Part shown: piece after piece, positions 1-11,824 of the stretch
How the letters are laid out: the number at the start of each line of letters is the position of its first letter
Position numbering within the stretch: position 1 is the first letter of the stretch
Source of the DNA: Albugo candida
Taxonomy: Eukaryota > Oomycota > Peronosporomycetes > Albuginales > Albuginaceae
Reading direction: 5' to 3'
Assembly: GCA_905220665.1 (NCBI GenBank)
Contig: CAJNAR010000145.1
Coordinates: forward strand, 682,001-746,000
DNA: 64,000 nt
Translations under genes and position numbers: made by a program
The notes under the pieces: generated by a model
What the model was told of the DNA's origin: nothing
What the model saw: only the letters and a program-made list of their open reading frames with translations
The model's database searches: none

Positions 1-189
1 AGATCTTTGAAGTCTTTCGCCGCAACAACGTTCTAAAAGTGCGAATTAACAAAAGATGAACGAGCTCTAGAGGTCAGTTTGGCCGTGCAACAAGTTTACG
101 ACAGGGTTGATGAAGCCGTACAGAGACAGCACTTCTAGAACTCCACCAGAAAAGGGACCGATGACAACGAAGTATAGGCGTGGTTACAG

Positions 190-1812
190 GTACCTGATCA
201 ATTTCGTTGAAGAACAAGGTTGAGGCGACAGAAAATTTGGAACACTTTCACTCTACTTTGAGAAGTGATTTCATTGTCGCGTCCATGTGTTTCGGATAGA
301 TGGCGGTAAAGAGTACGCCATTGGAACCCGTTTTGCAATTTAGCAGGTGTGAGACGCCAAGTTAGTGAAGCCGAGAACCAGGCTTCAAACGGGAAGGCTG
401 AAAGAATGCATAGGACAACACTCAACATGGCGAGGTGCATGTTGTTTGCGAGTGGTCTAACGCTGTACTTTTGGAGCGATGCCATTGAGTACGCGGCGTA
501 TGTTTTAAATCAGAGCTCGTGCAGCAACAATACGAAACGCATATCACCGATCGAGATTTTGACGGGTACGGTACCGAACTTAGCGGATGTGATGACTTTC
601 GGCAGTACTTGCTCGGTGTTCTGAAACCCCGTCAATAAAGCGTGGAATCCAAGATCACAGATCGGAACGATATTCGGCAAAAATGATGAAACCAAGGGTT
701 TCAGGGTTTACCTACCAAAGGAGAGAATTGTTATCACAACGCAGAACGTTCGAAACGTTGAGACGACTAACAGTGATCAGAATGCGCAGTTGCAGTTGCA
801 GGTGCAGCTGGAGCGTGAAGACCCTAATCGGCGAAGCGCTGTACATGAGCTGGACGAGCTCGCTAAGCGGAAGGAGCCGGAGACAGATCTGCCACAACGA
901 TAGAAGATCAGCAAAGATTAGCTCCGTTAAGGCGAAAAGGATCTCAATGGTGGATGAAGACACATCTAACCCACCCAATCGATTCTGACAGCGATGTTGA
1001 ACTACTGCCCGCCGAGAACGAGACGCTTAATCATATGCGAACGCGCAACTTGGGCTCCAGCACGTACCCGTAAACCCGGTGAGTGCAGTATTGCTCAAGT
1101 ACTTAAAGAGTTACCGCGATGCGGTAAAAGACCCGCGGTGGACCAGTGGGAAGAGGCAATGCGAACGGAGATAGAGGCATTGGAGCACAACGACACTTGA
1201 GAAGTGGTAAAGATTCCCAGTGAGGCCAAGTTATTTCATAGTAAGTGGGTGTATAAGCTTAAGATGCAAGCTGACGGTACTATCAAGAGGTACAAAGCGA
1301 GGCTAGTCGCACGTGGTGATCAACAATTGTATGACGTCTATTGTACATACACGTTCTCGGGCGTGACGGAGATGATATCTGGCAAGGTCATTCTCGAGGT
1401 GGCAAGAACCTGAGGAGTGCCTGCGCATCACGGCGATGTGCCAAGTGCTAACGTTAAAGCTGACAAGGAAGAAGAGTTGGAGATATTACTTCACATTCCG
1501 TAGGGAATGGACATTGACGCCGAATTAATGAAAAAGCTCGGCGTGAAGGATAACAGACAGCTCGCTCTGAGCCTCAAGAAAGGCTTGTACGGCCTGAAAC
1601 AATCAGTCAGGTTGCGGAACCTGATGCTCCATGACACATTGAAGTCACTCAGTTTCAGCAAGCGCTACACGGACAGCTGCTTATACATTAAAAAGGATGT
1701 CAAGGGCAAGACACTCGTGGGTATATACGTGGATGATGTACTAGCTACGGCTACCAGTGTACAGAAGGTCGACAAGTTTTCTGACGACAATTTTTCTGAT
1801 GAAGGTTGTTGA
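190..1812 (+). pseudogene. Decayed Ty1/copia retrotransposon pol region (integrase to reverse transcriptase)
   Basis: This is a broken remnant of a copia-type polyprotein. Around 190-350 a fragment resembling the integrase core survives (FRIDGGKEYA-like, corresponding to the usual R-x-D-x-G-x-EY). At 349-624 the integrase continues with NGKAERMHRT, NMARCMLF and an SPIEILTG segment typical of the copia integrase C-terminus. At about 1140-1413 the reverse transcriptase begins (DQWEEAMRTEIEAL, then WVYKLKMQADGTIKRYKARL), and 1507-1812 carries LKKGLYGLKQ followed by the catalytic YVDDV motif. At least four stops or frame changes separate these pieces, so it cannot encode a working polyprotein. 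No gag, protease or clear LTR lies inside the window; the element starts upstream of base 1. The family call is from conserved motifs and order, and is firm. Confidence 0.88.
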
Positions 1813-2279
1813 GCTAGAAGATCTCACTTCTCAATTTGCCGGCTACTACGTAACCCGCCAATTTAGTACAAAACAACTCGAAAAACTACTTTTTTCAAAT
1901 CTTTCCTCTCGAAAAGAATGGTCCAAGTCGACATATCGACACAACCAAGGATGCTATCGTCCACTTGTAGTGGCGTCGGAGCCCTCATGAGTCACCCTGT
2001 TTTGGGTGATTGCATGATTGGTGATGAGTCATCACCCCTGTCTGATGACGTGGAAAGTACCCCCACCCCCAGTGTGACGGTACAGGGCAATACCGGTACT
2101 ACAGGTGTCGGATGTGGTACCGGTGGTAGTTTAACGGTAAAACATAGGAATCATAACTCTACATGCGGTACTGTCGTTGCCTCGTCACAGGGTGACTCAA
2201 AAGCAACTGCAAGTGTGGACGACGCTAAAAGTCCCACTTCGGCTGACCTTATAAAGTCATAGGAGTCCTTGCGTAAGGA

Positions 2280-3771
2280 CCAGCCTAGAGCTCGGGCGAA
2301 TTTCGCGTGGAGCTCCCAAAGCCGAAAGCCTCGAATATCGAGGCTATATTGCAGCTATATGAGGATGGAGAGCATCCGGACTGGTCTGTTTTGTCTGCGA
2401 AATTAAAAGCAGCAAGACCTTTCCAAATCCGGAAAGCAACCTTCCCCATGGTGTTGGAGACGGGCTAGTCCTTGACCCGTACTCCCAATGGGTAAATTTC
2501 ATCCTCTTTGATGCGAGACCACGGCAATCCGGTCTTTGAAAGTTTACTGGAGAGCCGATCAATCGCTCAGGTGTCCAAATGTCTGGGAGAAACATCAGGG
2601 TGATGGTCACCACTGCGGATGCCTGCCAACAGTTGGAGTGTCAGCCGGTGACTATCCTTGGGGAAAGGTATTTTTTTCGGGAGTTTGATACTCTTGAAAC
2701 AAAATACTACCTCGATGTTTTCGGCGTAGGCGTGGAGGAGGAGCGGAACAACATACTCCGCGCTCTTCACCAACTTGGGTGTCAGGTGGTCTATGACACC
2801 TTTCGTGAGACTGTTCCAACTAAAGAGGCGGTAATGTCAACTTGGAGATTCTGCTTTGGCTGTTTGACGCGTCCCCCACAACTGGTTAGAGTTGGTAAAG
2901 TGATTGAACAAATCGCTTACGACAAACAGCTCTACTCAGTACGGGGAAAAATGCTCCTATTCCAACGGAAAGACCACATTTCGGTCAACGTGGTCTTTAT
3001 TGCTTGGATTTGGGTGCAGCATCCGCCACGGGAGCACGGCTACACCAAAGCAGAAACAATAAGCAAAACCAACGCCAAAAGCAATCTGCAACTCAGAATC
3101 ACAACGCACAAAAACAGAAAACGAACCAGAAACAAACAACCAAACCAGCTGCACTCGTGGTGGCATCACAAAAGGTAGTGAATCCTGTTCCAAGTCAAGA
3201 ATTGGCGGCGAGGAAAACTGAACGGAAGCTCTCCGATTAAATCTCGTTGGATCTCAACTCTCCCCCCATTATCACACCACCAGGAGCACCAGCCTTGTTG
3301 CAACCCACTCCTCCCATCCTCCAACTGACCAGTCAGTCATACTCACAACCACGAGTAGAGCGGGATGGGGATGTATCCATGAAGTCGGCATGGACGAGTG
3401 GAAAACGTAACCGGGTGGCGCCAATGGTCTCCAAAGCCACCTCTTGCGCTTCCAAAGTTAGCGACGGTAACTATTTTTCCGTGCTCGCAACTATGGAGGT
3501 AGAGATCGAAGAAATAAAAGCGGTTGGCAATCCGGAGCATGGAAATCGCGTTCAAATTATCCCCGTGAAAGCATGGATGCCAAAAGAGGTGGCCACCTCG
3601 AAAGAGGCGGCACACTTTAATCAAAAACGGCACACAACAATCGAGAAATCGGAGCGACCAACCCGAGTTGGTGCAATAGGGGAGCTAATGGAAATCGATT
3701 CCAAAAATGCCCTTCACTCGCTCCGACCGGACAAGCTGGTTCAAGCGGATTGTTGCATCCCTCATGTGTGA
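2280..3771 (+). pseudogene. LINE ORF1-like (gag-like) protein, broken
   Basis: The open stretches read in the same direction as the downstream reverse transcriptase and sit where ORF1 of a LINE belongs. An N-terminal piece (about 2310-2470) contains IEAILQLYEDGEHPDWSVL. The longest open frame, 2579-3178, contains RVMVTTADACQQLE and a charged segment. The region near 3030-3180 is extremely rich in Gln, Asn, Lys and Thr, as expected for a nucleic-acid-binding ORF1. A third stretch, 3247-3771, is proline-rich at its start. Frame changes near 2470, 3010-3180 and 3240 break it. No zinc knuckle was seen. Assignment rests on position and composition rather than on a diagnostic motif. Confidence 0.6.
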
Positions 3772-4413
3772 AAGCTAATCCAGTTCTGCACAAATCCGGA
3801 CAAAATCATCCGAGCGGCACTTGATCATCCGATCACGATGAATGGTGTGCTACTCGCGTGTATGGAGTAGAATGATAAAGCTTTGGATGAAGTGGCGCAT
3901 CTACTCATGATAAATCGCGTTTTAGCAACACACAATCTCGGCGAAGATGTTACGTTTGCGACGCGATGGAGTCGCCACGTTGGTGGAAAAGTTCCCTCCA
4001 AGCGATCGGTATTGTTCGAGAAAGTAATGTCGTGGTGGACGTCAGTGCCGGACATCGTTATCGGTTTGACTCGAGCAACAAAGCTCTCGCGTTTTTGGAA
4101 TTTTTATTCATGTGTACTGCTCCGACATTCTACACCAGCGATCACTGGATCCAATATCTCACCGATGGACCTGTGATTTGGATTCCAGGTCATCATTGTC
4201 GTTTACTTCCAACCAATGTGATCATATCATTCTTCCGCTCCGACGTGGGCATAAAGTGTTGGTCACAATGATTTGGAGGTAGATGACGCGGACTTCTCCA
4301 CGGTGACATCGCTGAGCTTTCAGTCACTCTCAGCTTTTTTCCAGAGGAACATACAACGCTTCACCTCTCACAACAAGATGGTGAAACGACGTTGATTTCT
4401 GGTCCACTTCAGC

Positions 4414-7400
4414 TTGAATGCTAAGGGCTCCTCGATTATTTCAACTTGTAACAATGTCTCAGCACTCACGGTGAGTGTCAATGGAATTCATCAAAATGGT
4501 CATCTTTTTATCGACCACATCCTATCACAACACTCCATTTGTTGTGTTCAAGAAACCAAGTTTCACGATCACAACCAACTGGACTCCTTTCAGTTTTTAT
4601 TATCCTCGAAAATGCAGCACAAAATATTTGTCAATGACCACAACAGTGCTTTTTTCCATCCGACTCAAAACCGCAGTGGCGGCGTCATGAAAATCCTTCG
4701 TTCGGACTTTCCCGGTTATACAACAGCTGAAGAACTCGCCGAACGAAGCATTCGAAATCGTTATTTGATTTTGCGTCTTCTCAATCACGATGCACCGGTG
4801 TATATTCACAATGTATATGCACCGGTCATGGCCGAGGAACGAGTGGGTTTTTATGAGTTATTGCTTCCCAACACTTTCGAATCGACCGCAACACATATCG
4901 TATTTGGTGATTCAACACACCACTCGATCCAGCTATTGATGCTTCGAGTGGAACAATTCGACACGAACCAAGTCGATTAGCGTGTTTGGAATGGCTTTCA
5001 CAGTCGGGTGTGGTAGACGCTTGGCGAATTTTCAACATCCGACTGAAAAAGTATTTACAGGACCATTACCGCGCAAGAATCGACTTGATTACATATGCAT
5101 GTCGGAAGAGCTATTCAATATGGTATACAAAACCTTTGAGTATTTTCGTCCACGACATGCGGGAGATCATCTGTCACAAAAAGAAACTTTCTCAAAGCCA
5201 ACTCAATCTCCGGGTCGAGGATACTGGAGATTTTCATTACGACTATTTGAATATCTTCAAGTTGTCGAAGCAATCAGATTGGAAGCGAATTTGGTGCTCG
5301 AACAGTTGCGGACAACTTCGGAGCCTGGAAAAATGAGGGAAAGTTGGAAGACGAAAATCAAGAAACAGCTTTAAAGCTTTGAAAAAAGGTTGCACAAGAT
5401 AGCCGACGTGATGTTGAGTCTAGCCAGCGTGTTTTGGAAGTCGCAGCAGTTTGGTATCGCATTCAAGACAACAATGGGTCACGGTATTTTTACGAATCGA
5501 GTCTCGAACAATTTGGATTTCAGTCGAAAACAATGCGAAATACAACCAAGATGATTGCTTCGACCATCACGTGAAGCATATGGAGAACTCTTCCAAGCAT
5601 TTTTTTTGTCCTCCGGATACTTCTTGTCGTCGCGTGCCGATCGAAAATGTCATCAAAAAATGCGGTGCCGTGACATAGAACCCGAGGGAGATTATTGACG
5701 AATTCAGAGATCATTGGGGTGGTGTCATGGGCTCTGTTTATAGCTCCCAGACCGACTCAAATGTTCCAAGTGAAAGAAAGCAAAAAAAGCTACTCGATTC
5801 GATTCAAGTTTCCCTTGCCTCAGCAGAGCAAGACCGTCTCTCAACTCCCTTAAGTACGAAGTACATGGCGGAAGCGATCAGCACATGTGGAGTAGTTCTT
5901 CTCCAGGTATGGATGGACTACCAGCTGCATTTTATCAGCTTGATCCGGAAACGTTTGGCGAGAGTCTGAAGCTCGTAGTCGAATATCAGCTGGAAAGAGG
6001 AATTTTACTTCGATCACAACGTCACTCAGCAATCACACTTTTATACAAAAAAGAATCACGAGTTTATCCTGGCAAGTATAGACCGATCGCACTGCTTTGC
6101 GTCGATGTGAAAGTAATTTCAAAAGTGTTGGCGTATCGATTGCAACGTTTTTGACAAAATTGACCCATCAAGATCAAAACGCACTTGTGCGAGGAAGGTC
6201 GATGCATCACCATATTCGACATCACATCGACATCCAAGACTTAGTCACTCATCGTGGGGAGGAAGCTTATGCGACTTTTCTCGACTTCGAGAAAGCTTAT
6301 GATCGAGTCAGTTGGACGTACATGTTTTGCGTTTTGGAAAAAATGGGCGTTGGAAAAAGTTTCATCGACTGGGTTCGCCTTTTGTACAATAACACAAAGG
6401 CGCAGTTGATGATCAATGGAAATATTACACCGTCCATTACACCACAACGTGGAGTGAAACAAGTGATCCTTTCTCAGCATTACTTTTTCTGATGACGATC
6501 GAACCTTTGGGAAATTTACTTCGTCAACATGAAGAACATGGCATTTGGATTAATGGCACGACTGTCGCAACTGGATTATTTTTTGCGGACGATTCGACAT
6601 TGCTTTCAGAGACACCAAATGGTGTTTTGACGCAACTCGAACTCGTCCAAGTCTATTGCGATGGATCGGGTGCGAAAGTCAACTTGATTAAATCATCTTT
6701 GCTCTCGTTGAATCGGACCATGCCGTGTCCACGTATTCCCAATTTGACCATAATGGGTCCGGAGGATTCGGTCAAGTATTTGGGTATTCCGTTCGGCCAG
6801 ACACCGACTCATTCGATGTTTATTTCAACTCTCGACAAGCGTTTTAATGATGGGTTTGGTGTATGGTTTCGACGAGCAAGAACTTTTCGTGGTCGACTAC
6901 TGGTTGCGCAGACGATGATTTTATCACGTTTATGGCATTACACGATGCACGTTGATATACCAGCAGAGACTATTCGACAGTGGCAGTCAATGTTAAATCG
7001 ATTTGTGCTTGGTCGGAAACACAAAAAAGATTCAAAACATGCTCACCTACTCGGCAAAGAATTTTTATATCTTCGCCGACAAGATGATGGACTACAAGTT
7101 CCTTTTTTGGTGGTACGACTAAAGCTACAATGCATTCAATTCCTTCAGCAGTTCGCCTCCGATTCGTCAACAATTATTCCTGCGAATTGGACAACTGCCT
7201 CGACGGAATTATTGCAACTTATCCAGCCTCCCTTTGGACCACACAAGCCGATGGATATATTCACCATCGCACCAAATTGACATGGGAAAATGGTTCAATG
7301 GGAGAGCATATCGTCATGGTAGAAACACGCATTTAAAATGTGGCATCAGATGGATTGGAGCATTTCAATATCAGATTGAATGTTTCACAACGCCGTCAGT

Positions 7401-8590
7401 ATTACATGGAGCAACCGATGTGGTTTCAATGCGACCAAAAGTTACATTACGAAGCTGCTACTCGCCATCCGAGTACGCAAAACGTTTGGTACAATCTTGG
7501 TATGGCGGACGAACCACATCGGACATTTCGAAAAACGTTTGCTACACTTTTCGACGTTCGAAGTCTGCAAGAAGTTTTTCGTCAAAGCGACGCATGGCCA
7601 CCGAACGAAGCTTTTGTCGACATGTATTACAACGACGAAGAGCTGAACACTTCAGATATGGCTGAAGAAAAGTTGCTGATTCGACTTTACAATGAAGTCA
7701 CTCAGATTCTCCAGCATATCCACTCGACGATTGGTCTCATCACTTGGATTACACCAACCACAAGTGGCAGATCCTTTTATGCGGGAGTAAAAAGCAAGGA
7801 AAGGGAACATTATTTTCCATCTATTTCACGCTCACAGCTCTCACGAATCGTCTGGAAACCTCCCGAACCACCCAAGAGTCATCCGATGTCGACACATTGG
7901 TCATCACGGGAGAGATCGGACGCACTGGATTCAGAACGAGTTCGAACTTTTATTTCTACATCACGGCATCTTCGGAAACGTGTATTACCAATTTTCGAAG
8001 ATTTACAGTTTCGCCTAGCCTTTCGGATGTTGCTAGTTCGATCTCGTTTCTGGTTCTTGAAGGATATTCAGTCCGGCATTATATTGTGCACGCAGCCTTC
8101 GTGTGGGGCAGTGAAATCCGATCAACATCTCTTTCTAGAGTGCGTTCACACGGCACAGTTATGGAGGGAGTTACTCCCCAGTTGGGGTCAGTTTTTCTCC
8201 TCTCGACCACGTTGAACGCATATTGCATGTGCAATCGTACCAACACAGCATTCGGATTGGAAAGATTATCAGCAAATTATCTCAGAATTATGGCTTGCAT
8301 TGCAAGCGGTGACACTGCACTTCGTCTGGATAGATCGGAATCGTCGTTTGTTCGATCAGCGATCAGCAACTCTGACAGTTCCAGCACTTTCCGTAATCTA
8401 CACCACGTTTGGTGCGCACGTTCGGTACTTTCGAAGACAGTGTTACGACCAAGACGAACGAATTCGGCTTGCAAAAGTGCTGGATCAACTCGCAACGCAA
8501 GGATCATTTGGTGGAGTTTTCAGAAGCCGAAGATCATTACTGCGGGACGGCACAGACAAGTCAAAATGCAAGTGCAACTCAGATCCTAGT
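4414..8590 (+). pseudogene. LINE ORF2: AP-like endonuclease, reverse transcriptase, C-terminal zf-RVT region, broken
   Basis: The endonuclease domain is at 4414-5200: CVQETKF, NVYAPV, a degraded catalytic motif (FGDST where GDFN is usual), RLDYICMSEEL, and a closing GDHL (usually SDH). Reverse transcriptase motifs follow: SSSPGMDGLPAAFY (5885-5940), YRPIALL (6083-6103), FLDFEKAYDRVSW (6277-6318), TPQRGVKQ (6440-6466), and the catalytic FADDSTLL (6580-6606). A C-terminal region (7340-8215) ends with a Cys/His stretch resembling zf-RVT (TQPSCGAVKSDQHLFLEC). About 8300-8586 gives VTLHFVWIDRNRRLFD, often the last block of such ORF2 proteins. Frameshifts or stops near 4980, 5200-5880, 6140, 6485, 7280-7340 and 8215-8300 make it non-functional in one frame. 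Confidence 0.9.
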
Positions 8591-8640
8591 CCTAGTTGGA
8601 TGGCATTGTTCCACCTAGTGTGGCGCACACCAATTTTCAA

Positions 8641-9941
8641 ATCACGGTACTTTTGGACCATTTTTACAGCTTTACAACTTTACAGCATTTACAAGCTGAA
8701 CACAGTCTCGTATTAAGGGTGCTGAGGCTACTACGATACGGGATTATCAACGAGCAGACATATTATCATCTCGCACAGGTATTTCACGAAACGTTTTTTA
8801 TATGTATATATGTTATTTAAGATAGTCTAGGCAAGTAGAGAAGTCAGTTAGTCTAATTCTAGTAATATAGACACCTTCAACTGAGCTAGTGTACAAGATT
8901 GTAAATATCCGTATCCTTTAGAAAATATATGGAATGACATTCAGAGCTTTGACTTGGAACACGGCGGTGGATGAACTCGAAGTGATCGGCATTGCATCAT
9001 TTCAGAAAGGCAAAGTTACGGCTCTTGATTGGAACGTTCCATTACAGCTGACTCATCATATTGGCAACACCTTGATTAGAAGTATTTCAAGAGCATTACG
9101 AGGGGAAGTATAGCCCTTAGAAGCTACGATGTGGGTGATGAACCATGCCTCGACCGCCAAACTGGCGAAATCGTCATTCGTTTTGCTCATGATTGTATTC
9201 CTCACCTCTCATATTGATTGATTGCAGTTGAAACGTTCCGAGTCTCGTTCAATTATATTCAACAGCCCATACTGTCCGCCACTCTGATTGATCGACACGG
9301 TGAAGTCAAAGGTTGGAAGGCATTCATTATATTTCGTTCAAATCCAAACCATCGTCCACGGAAGGAAATACATTAATTTTATTCTTCTTTTAGTCACTTT
9401 GATACAGAGAAAGAAATATGATGACTGTACTTCAAAGAGATGCTACCACATTGTGACTCATGTGCTCTTCCGATTGCATTTGAACCACTGTGGATGCTGG
9501 CAAGGCCCTTACAGTACACTTCAAAAAATGGTCGGTTGTGCGCTAAAACTAACAGATTTGCTGAAGCTCCTCAGTCGACTCGCAGTCGCTTCAGGATGCC
9601 ATACTCCGACTCGGGAAGGTCTTTTTAATGATCCACATGAGGACACTCGCTGACCTCCAAAATTTGATGTTGCGGCCATGATTCTGCCAGAAAGTCAACG
9701 CGTTGCCATAATTACCAAACAAAAGGGACTTACGACTCGTGCTAGCAGTGTGACGGAAGCTCTCCACACATCCACAATACTCATCATTTATAGCAATAAG
9801 GAAGTAAGTATGGTGTACTAGCACAGAAGATGAGAATTGAAAATGCGAAATCCCGTTGGCTGATGCATATATGACGCCTCATACCACAGGCGGCGCACTC
9901 ATAACGTTCAACTTTCGTCTTATATCTAACGATTCACCTAA
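8641..9941. other. No intact gene; possible LTR debris and scattered open stretches
   Basis: The segment 8820-8940 is AT-rich and unlike the flanking coding debris. It could be a piece of an LTR, but no terminal dinucleotides or repeats support this firmly. From 8940 to about 9640 short open stretches in the + direction look protein-like (for example ASFQKGKVTALDW near 8990 and IDRHGEVKGWKAF near 9287), separated by stops and a possible intron. I do not recognise the protein. The rest is featureless. Confidence 0.3.
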
Positions 9942-10067
9942 GGGTGTGACTATTGCTACAGACGTTTTGACTAATGCCACATCTCTGATTGGCTAATTTT
10001 TTTACCAGTAATGTGATTGGTCGATAAGGTAGCTATAATACTGTTTCAACGCAAGATATGTTTCAAA
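9942..10067 (+). repeat. Left terminal inverted repeat
   Basis: Pairs with 10855-10988 on the opposite strand. The most conserved block is GATTGGTCGATAAGGTAGC, at 10015-10033 here. Confidence 0.78.
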
Positions 10068-10854
10068 AGAGCAATAACGTTCTCTAGATGGAAAATCTGA
10101 TACGAACAAAAGTCGATGACTGTTCGTAAAATACCATCGTGAACCTAAAGTGAAAGGAGAACATGGTCCTCTTATTAATCTCTGCACCTTTGATTCGGGT
10201 CTTCCTAAAAAACGCCAATACAACTTCTTCTGAAGTTGTGCATTTGTTACTGCAAGCCTTCAAGTTGCTTAACTGACTCTACAGCAGCATATTTCAAAAT
10301 CCTTCAAAAAAAGCTCACCTTTCGCCACTCACATGAGAAACATGGGCTGTTTACTCACCGTTTTTCGACAGACAAGGTCAAGTAGTATATCAAAAATTGC
10401 GAGAAATTGGATCGGAATTGCCACATGCGCATCGAGAGGGTGATCATTTAGATTTCGCAGAAACTCGAGAAACTAGTACACGACGAAATGAACTATTCGT
10501 GCGAGGAGACAGAATGAAGAAGTCCTGGTAATGTCATTAAACGGCATGAAAACTGAGTTTAAGAGCACGAGATTCCCATTCTCTTCTTTACATAAAATTT
10601 ACAGATTCGACTTTACAGACCTAAGCTGAGAAAGCTTACTGATATCAATCAGCAACCATTTTTTCCGATGGCACTTTGTCGCGAAGCATCTTTGGCGTGA
10701 TGCCTAGGCTATCTTGAATAACAAATATACGTTTGAGAATGTTTTATACGACTATTTTAGTATTTTGTACGAATAAGAAAAGAAATGACATCTACGTGAG
10801 CATATTCAGCTCCGGTATTATTCTATCTATTTTGACCTCATGATATGGAGAAGT

Positions 10855-10988
10855 TTTCTAATACATCTTACGTTGAAGCAGTAAAATAGCTACCTTATCG
10901 ACCAATCATATTAATGGTACCCATATCATCCAATCAGAGGTTTTAAGCTTTGGCATTAGTCAAAACGTTTGTGGTGTTAGTCAAACCC
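10855..10988 (-). repeat. Right terminal inverted repeat
   Basis: Reverse complement of the left repeat. It is a few bases longer because of small insertions around 10915-10945. Confidence 0.78.
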
Positions 10989-11685
10989 AATGAAATTTGG
11001 TGCTGCCTATCAGCTGCAGGATATTATCTACAACTGACGATGCAAACCATTTATCTGGTACCTGCTTCACACCTGACAATTTGGATGTTCCCATCTGGAT
11101 AGAATCTCATAGTTTGCTATACCGGCAAAAACCTTCACAGCGTATCGAAGCGTTACTTGCAATGTGGCCCAACATTACAGCTTAACGATCCTATATCAAA
11201 CTAACGTGTTTCCAATGCTCGGTACATCAAAGTTGATCTAAATTTACGATGATCTATGACTATGAGGATCTTTTTGCTTTTAGCAAAAGATACTACAATT
11301 TTTTTAATAAAGGACGGGCTCATTTCTAATTGTTGCTCATCCATGCACGATTCCTCGAACAAACACTTTCAAGTCAAGAGAAAATATTTTTGATTTTCTC
11401 TTCCTGTGTAATTTCGTTGGATTCCACACACCGTTCATATAATAGAATGCCGACTCTGCTTCTCTGATAAGAATAAAGCAAATTCCATAATTTCAAGTCC
11501 GAACAGAAGCTAATGATGCGGTGAGGCCAAGTAAGGAGTAAGCTTTGCTTTCCACGTGAATTGTTTAAGTTTTGGGTGCATTCCTTGATTAAAAACGTCG
11601 TCATGGATTTTTTGTTCTTGCATAAATTCTTTCCTGTCTCAATAAGCCGGTAAAACGCTTACATGTATGCAGTAATTTATCCCTA
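10989..11685. other. Gap between two DNA elements
   Basis: No coding or RNA feature could be supported. Open stretches are short and have no recognisable motif. Confidence 0.5.
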
Positions 11686-11820
11686 TTCTTTAGCGATTCG
11701 GTATAGCCACACCCCCCCTAACTTAACTGAGAATACCGGTACCATTACACCCCCTAAATATCCTAAATAAATGGGAACCGGTATCACTAACCCCCTAAAT
11801 TAAAATTAAATTAGATAACC
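11686..11820 (+). repeat. MULE left inverted repeat, internally repeated
   Basis: Three successive units share the CACCCCCTAA and ACCGGTA cores (about 11711, 11750 and 11792). The same units, in reverse complement, build the right end. Confidence 0.82.
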
Positions 11821-11824
11821 TTAA

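Larger units (their letters stand above)
2270..8640 (+). mobile_element. Non-LTR retrotransposon (LINE), near full length, inactivated
   Basis: Two successive coding regions have LINE architecture: a basic, Gln/Asn/Lys-rich ORF1, then ORF2 with endonuclease, reverse transcriptase and a terminal zinc-finger-like region. Both are cut by stops and frameshifts. The exact 5' end is unclear. An open stretch at 1918-2262, rich in Gly, Ser and Thr, may be its leader or part of the preceding copia debris. The 3' end is placed just after the last recognisable ORF2 coding, about 8590-8640. I see no clear poly-A tail or target-site duplication. A second, shorter and more diverged copy of the same family lies at about 15735-17060. 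Confidence 0.85.
9942..10988. mobile_element. DNA transposon relic with ~125-bp terminal inverted repeats (MITE-like)
   Basis: The sequence at 9942-10067 recurs in reverse complement at 10855-10988 with small indels. Matching blocks include CGTTTTGACTAATGCCA, CTCTGATTGG, GATTGGTCGATAAGGTAGC and TTCAACG-AAGAT. The inner part, about 790 bp, has no recognisable transposase; an open stretch around 10330-10530 (+) is not assignable. Long inverted ends with a short non-coding core fit a non-autonomous DNA element. I could not define a target-site duplication, so the superfamily is unknown. Confidence 0.75.
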
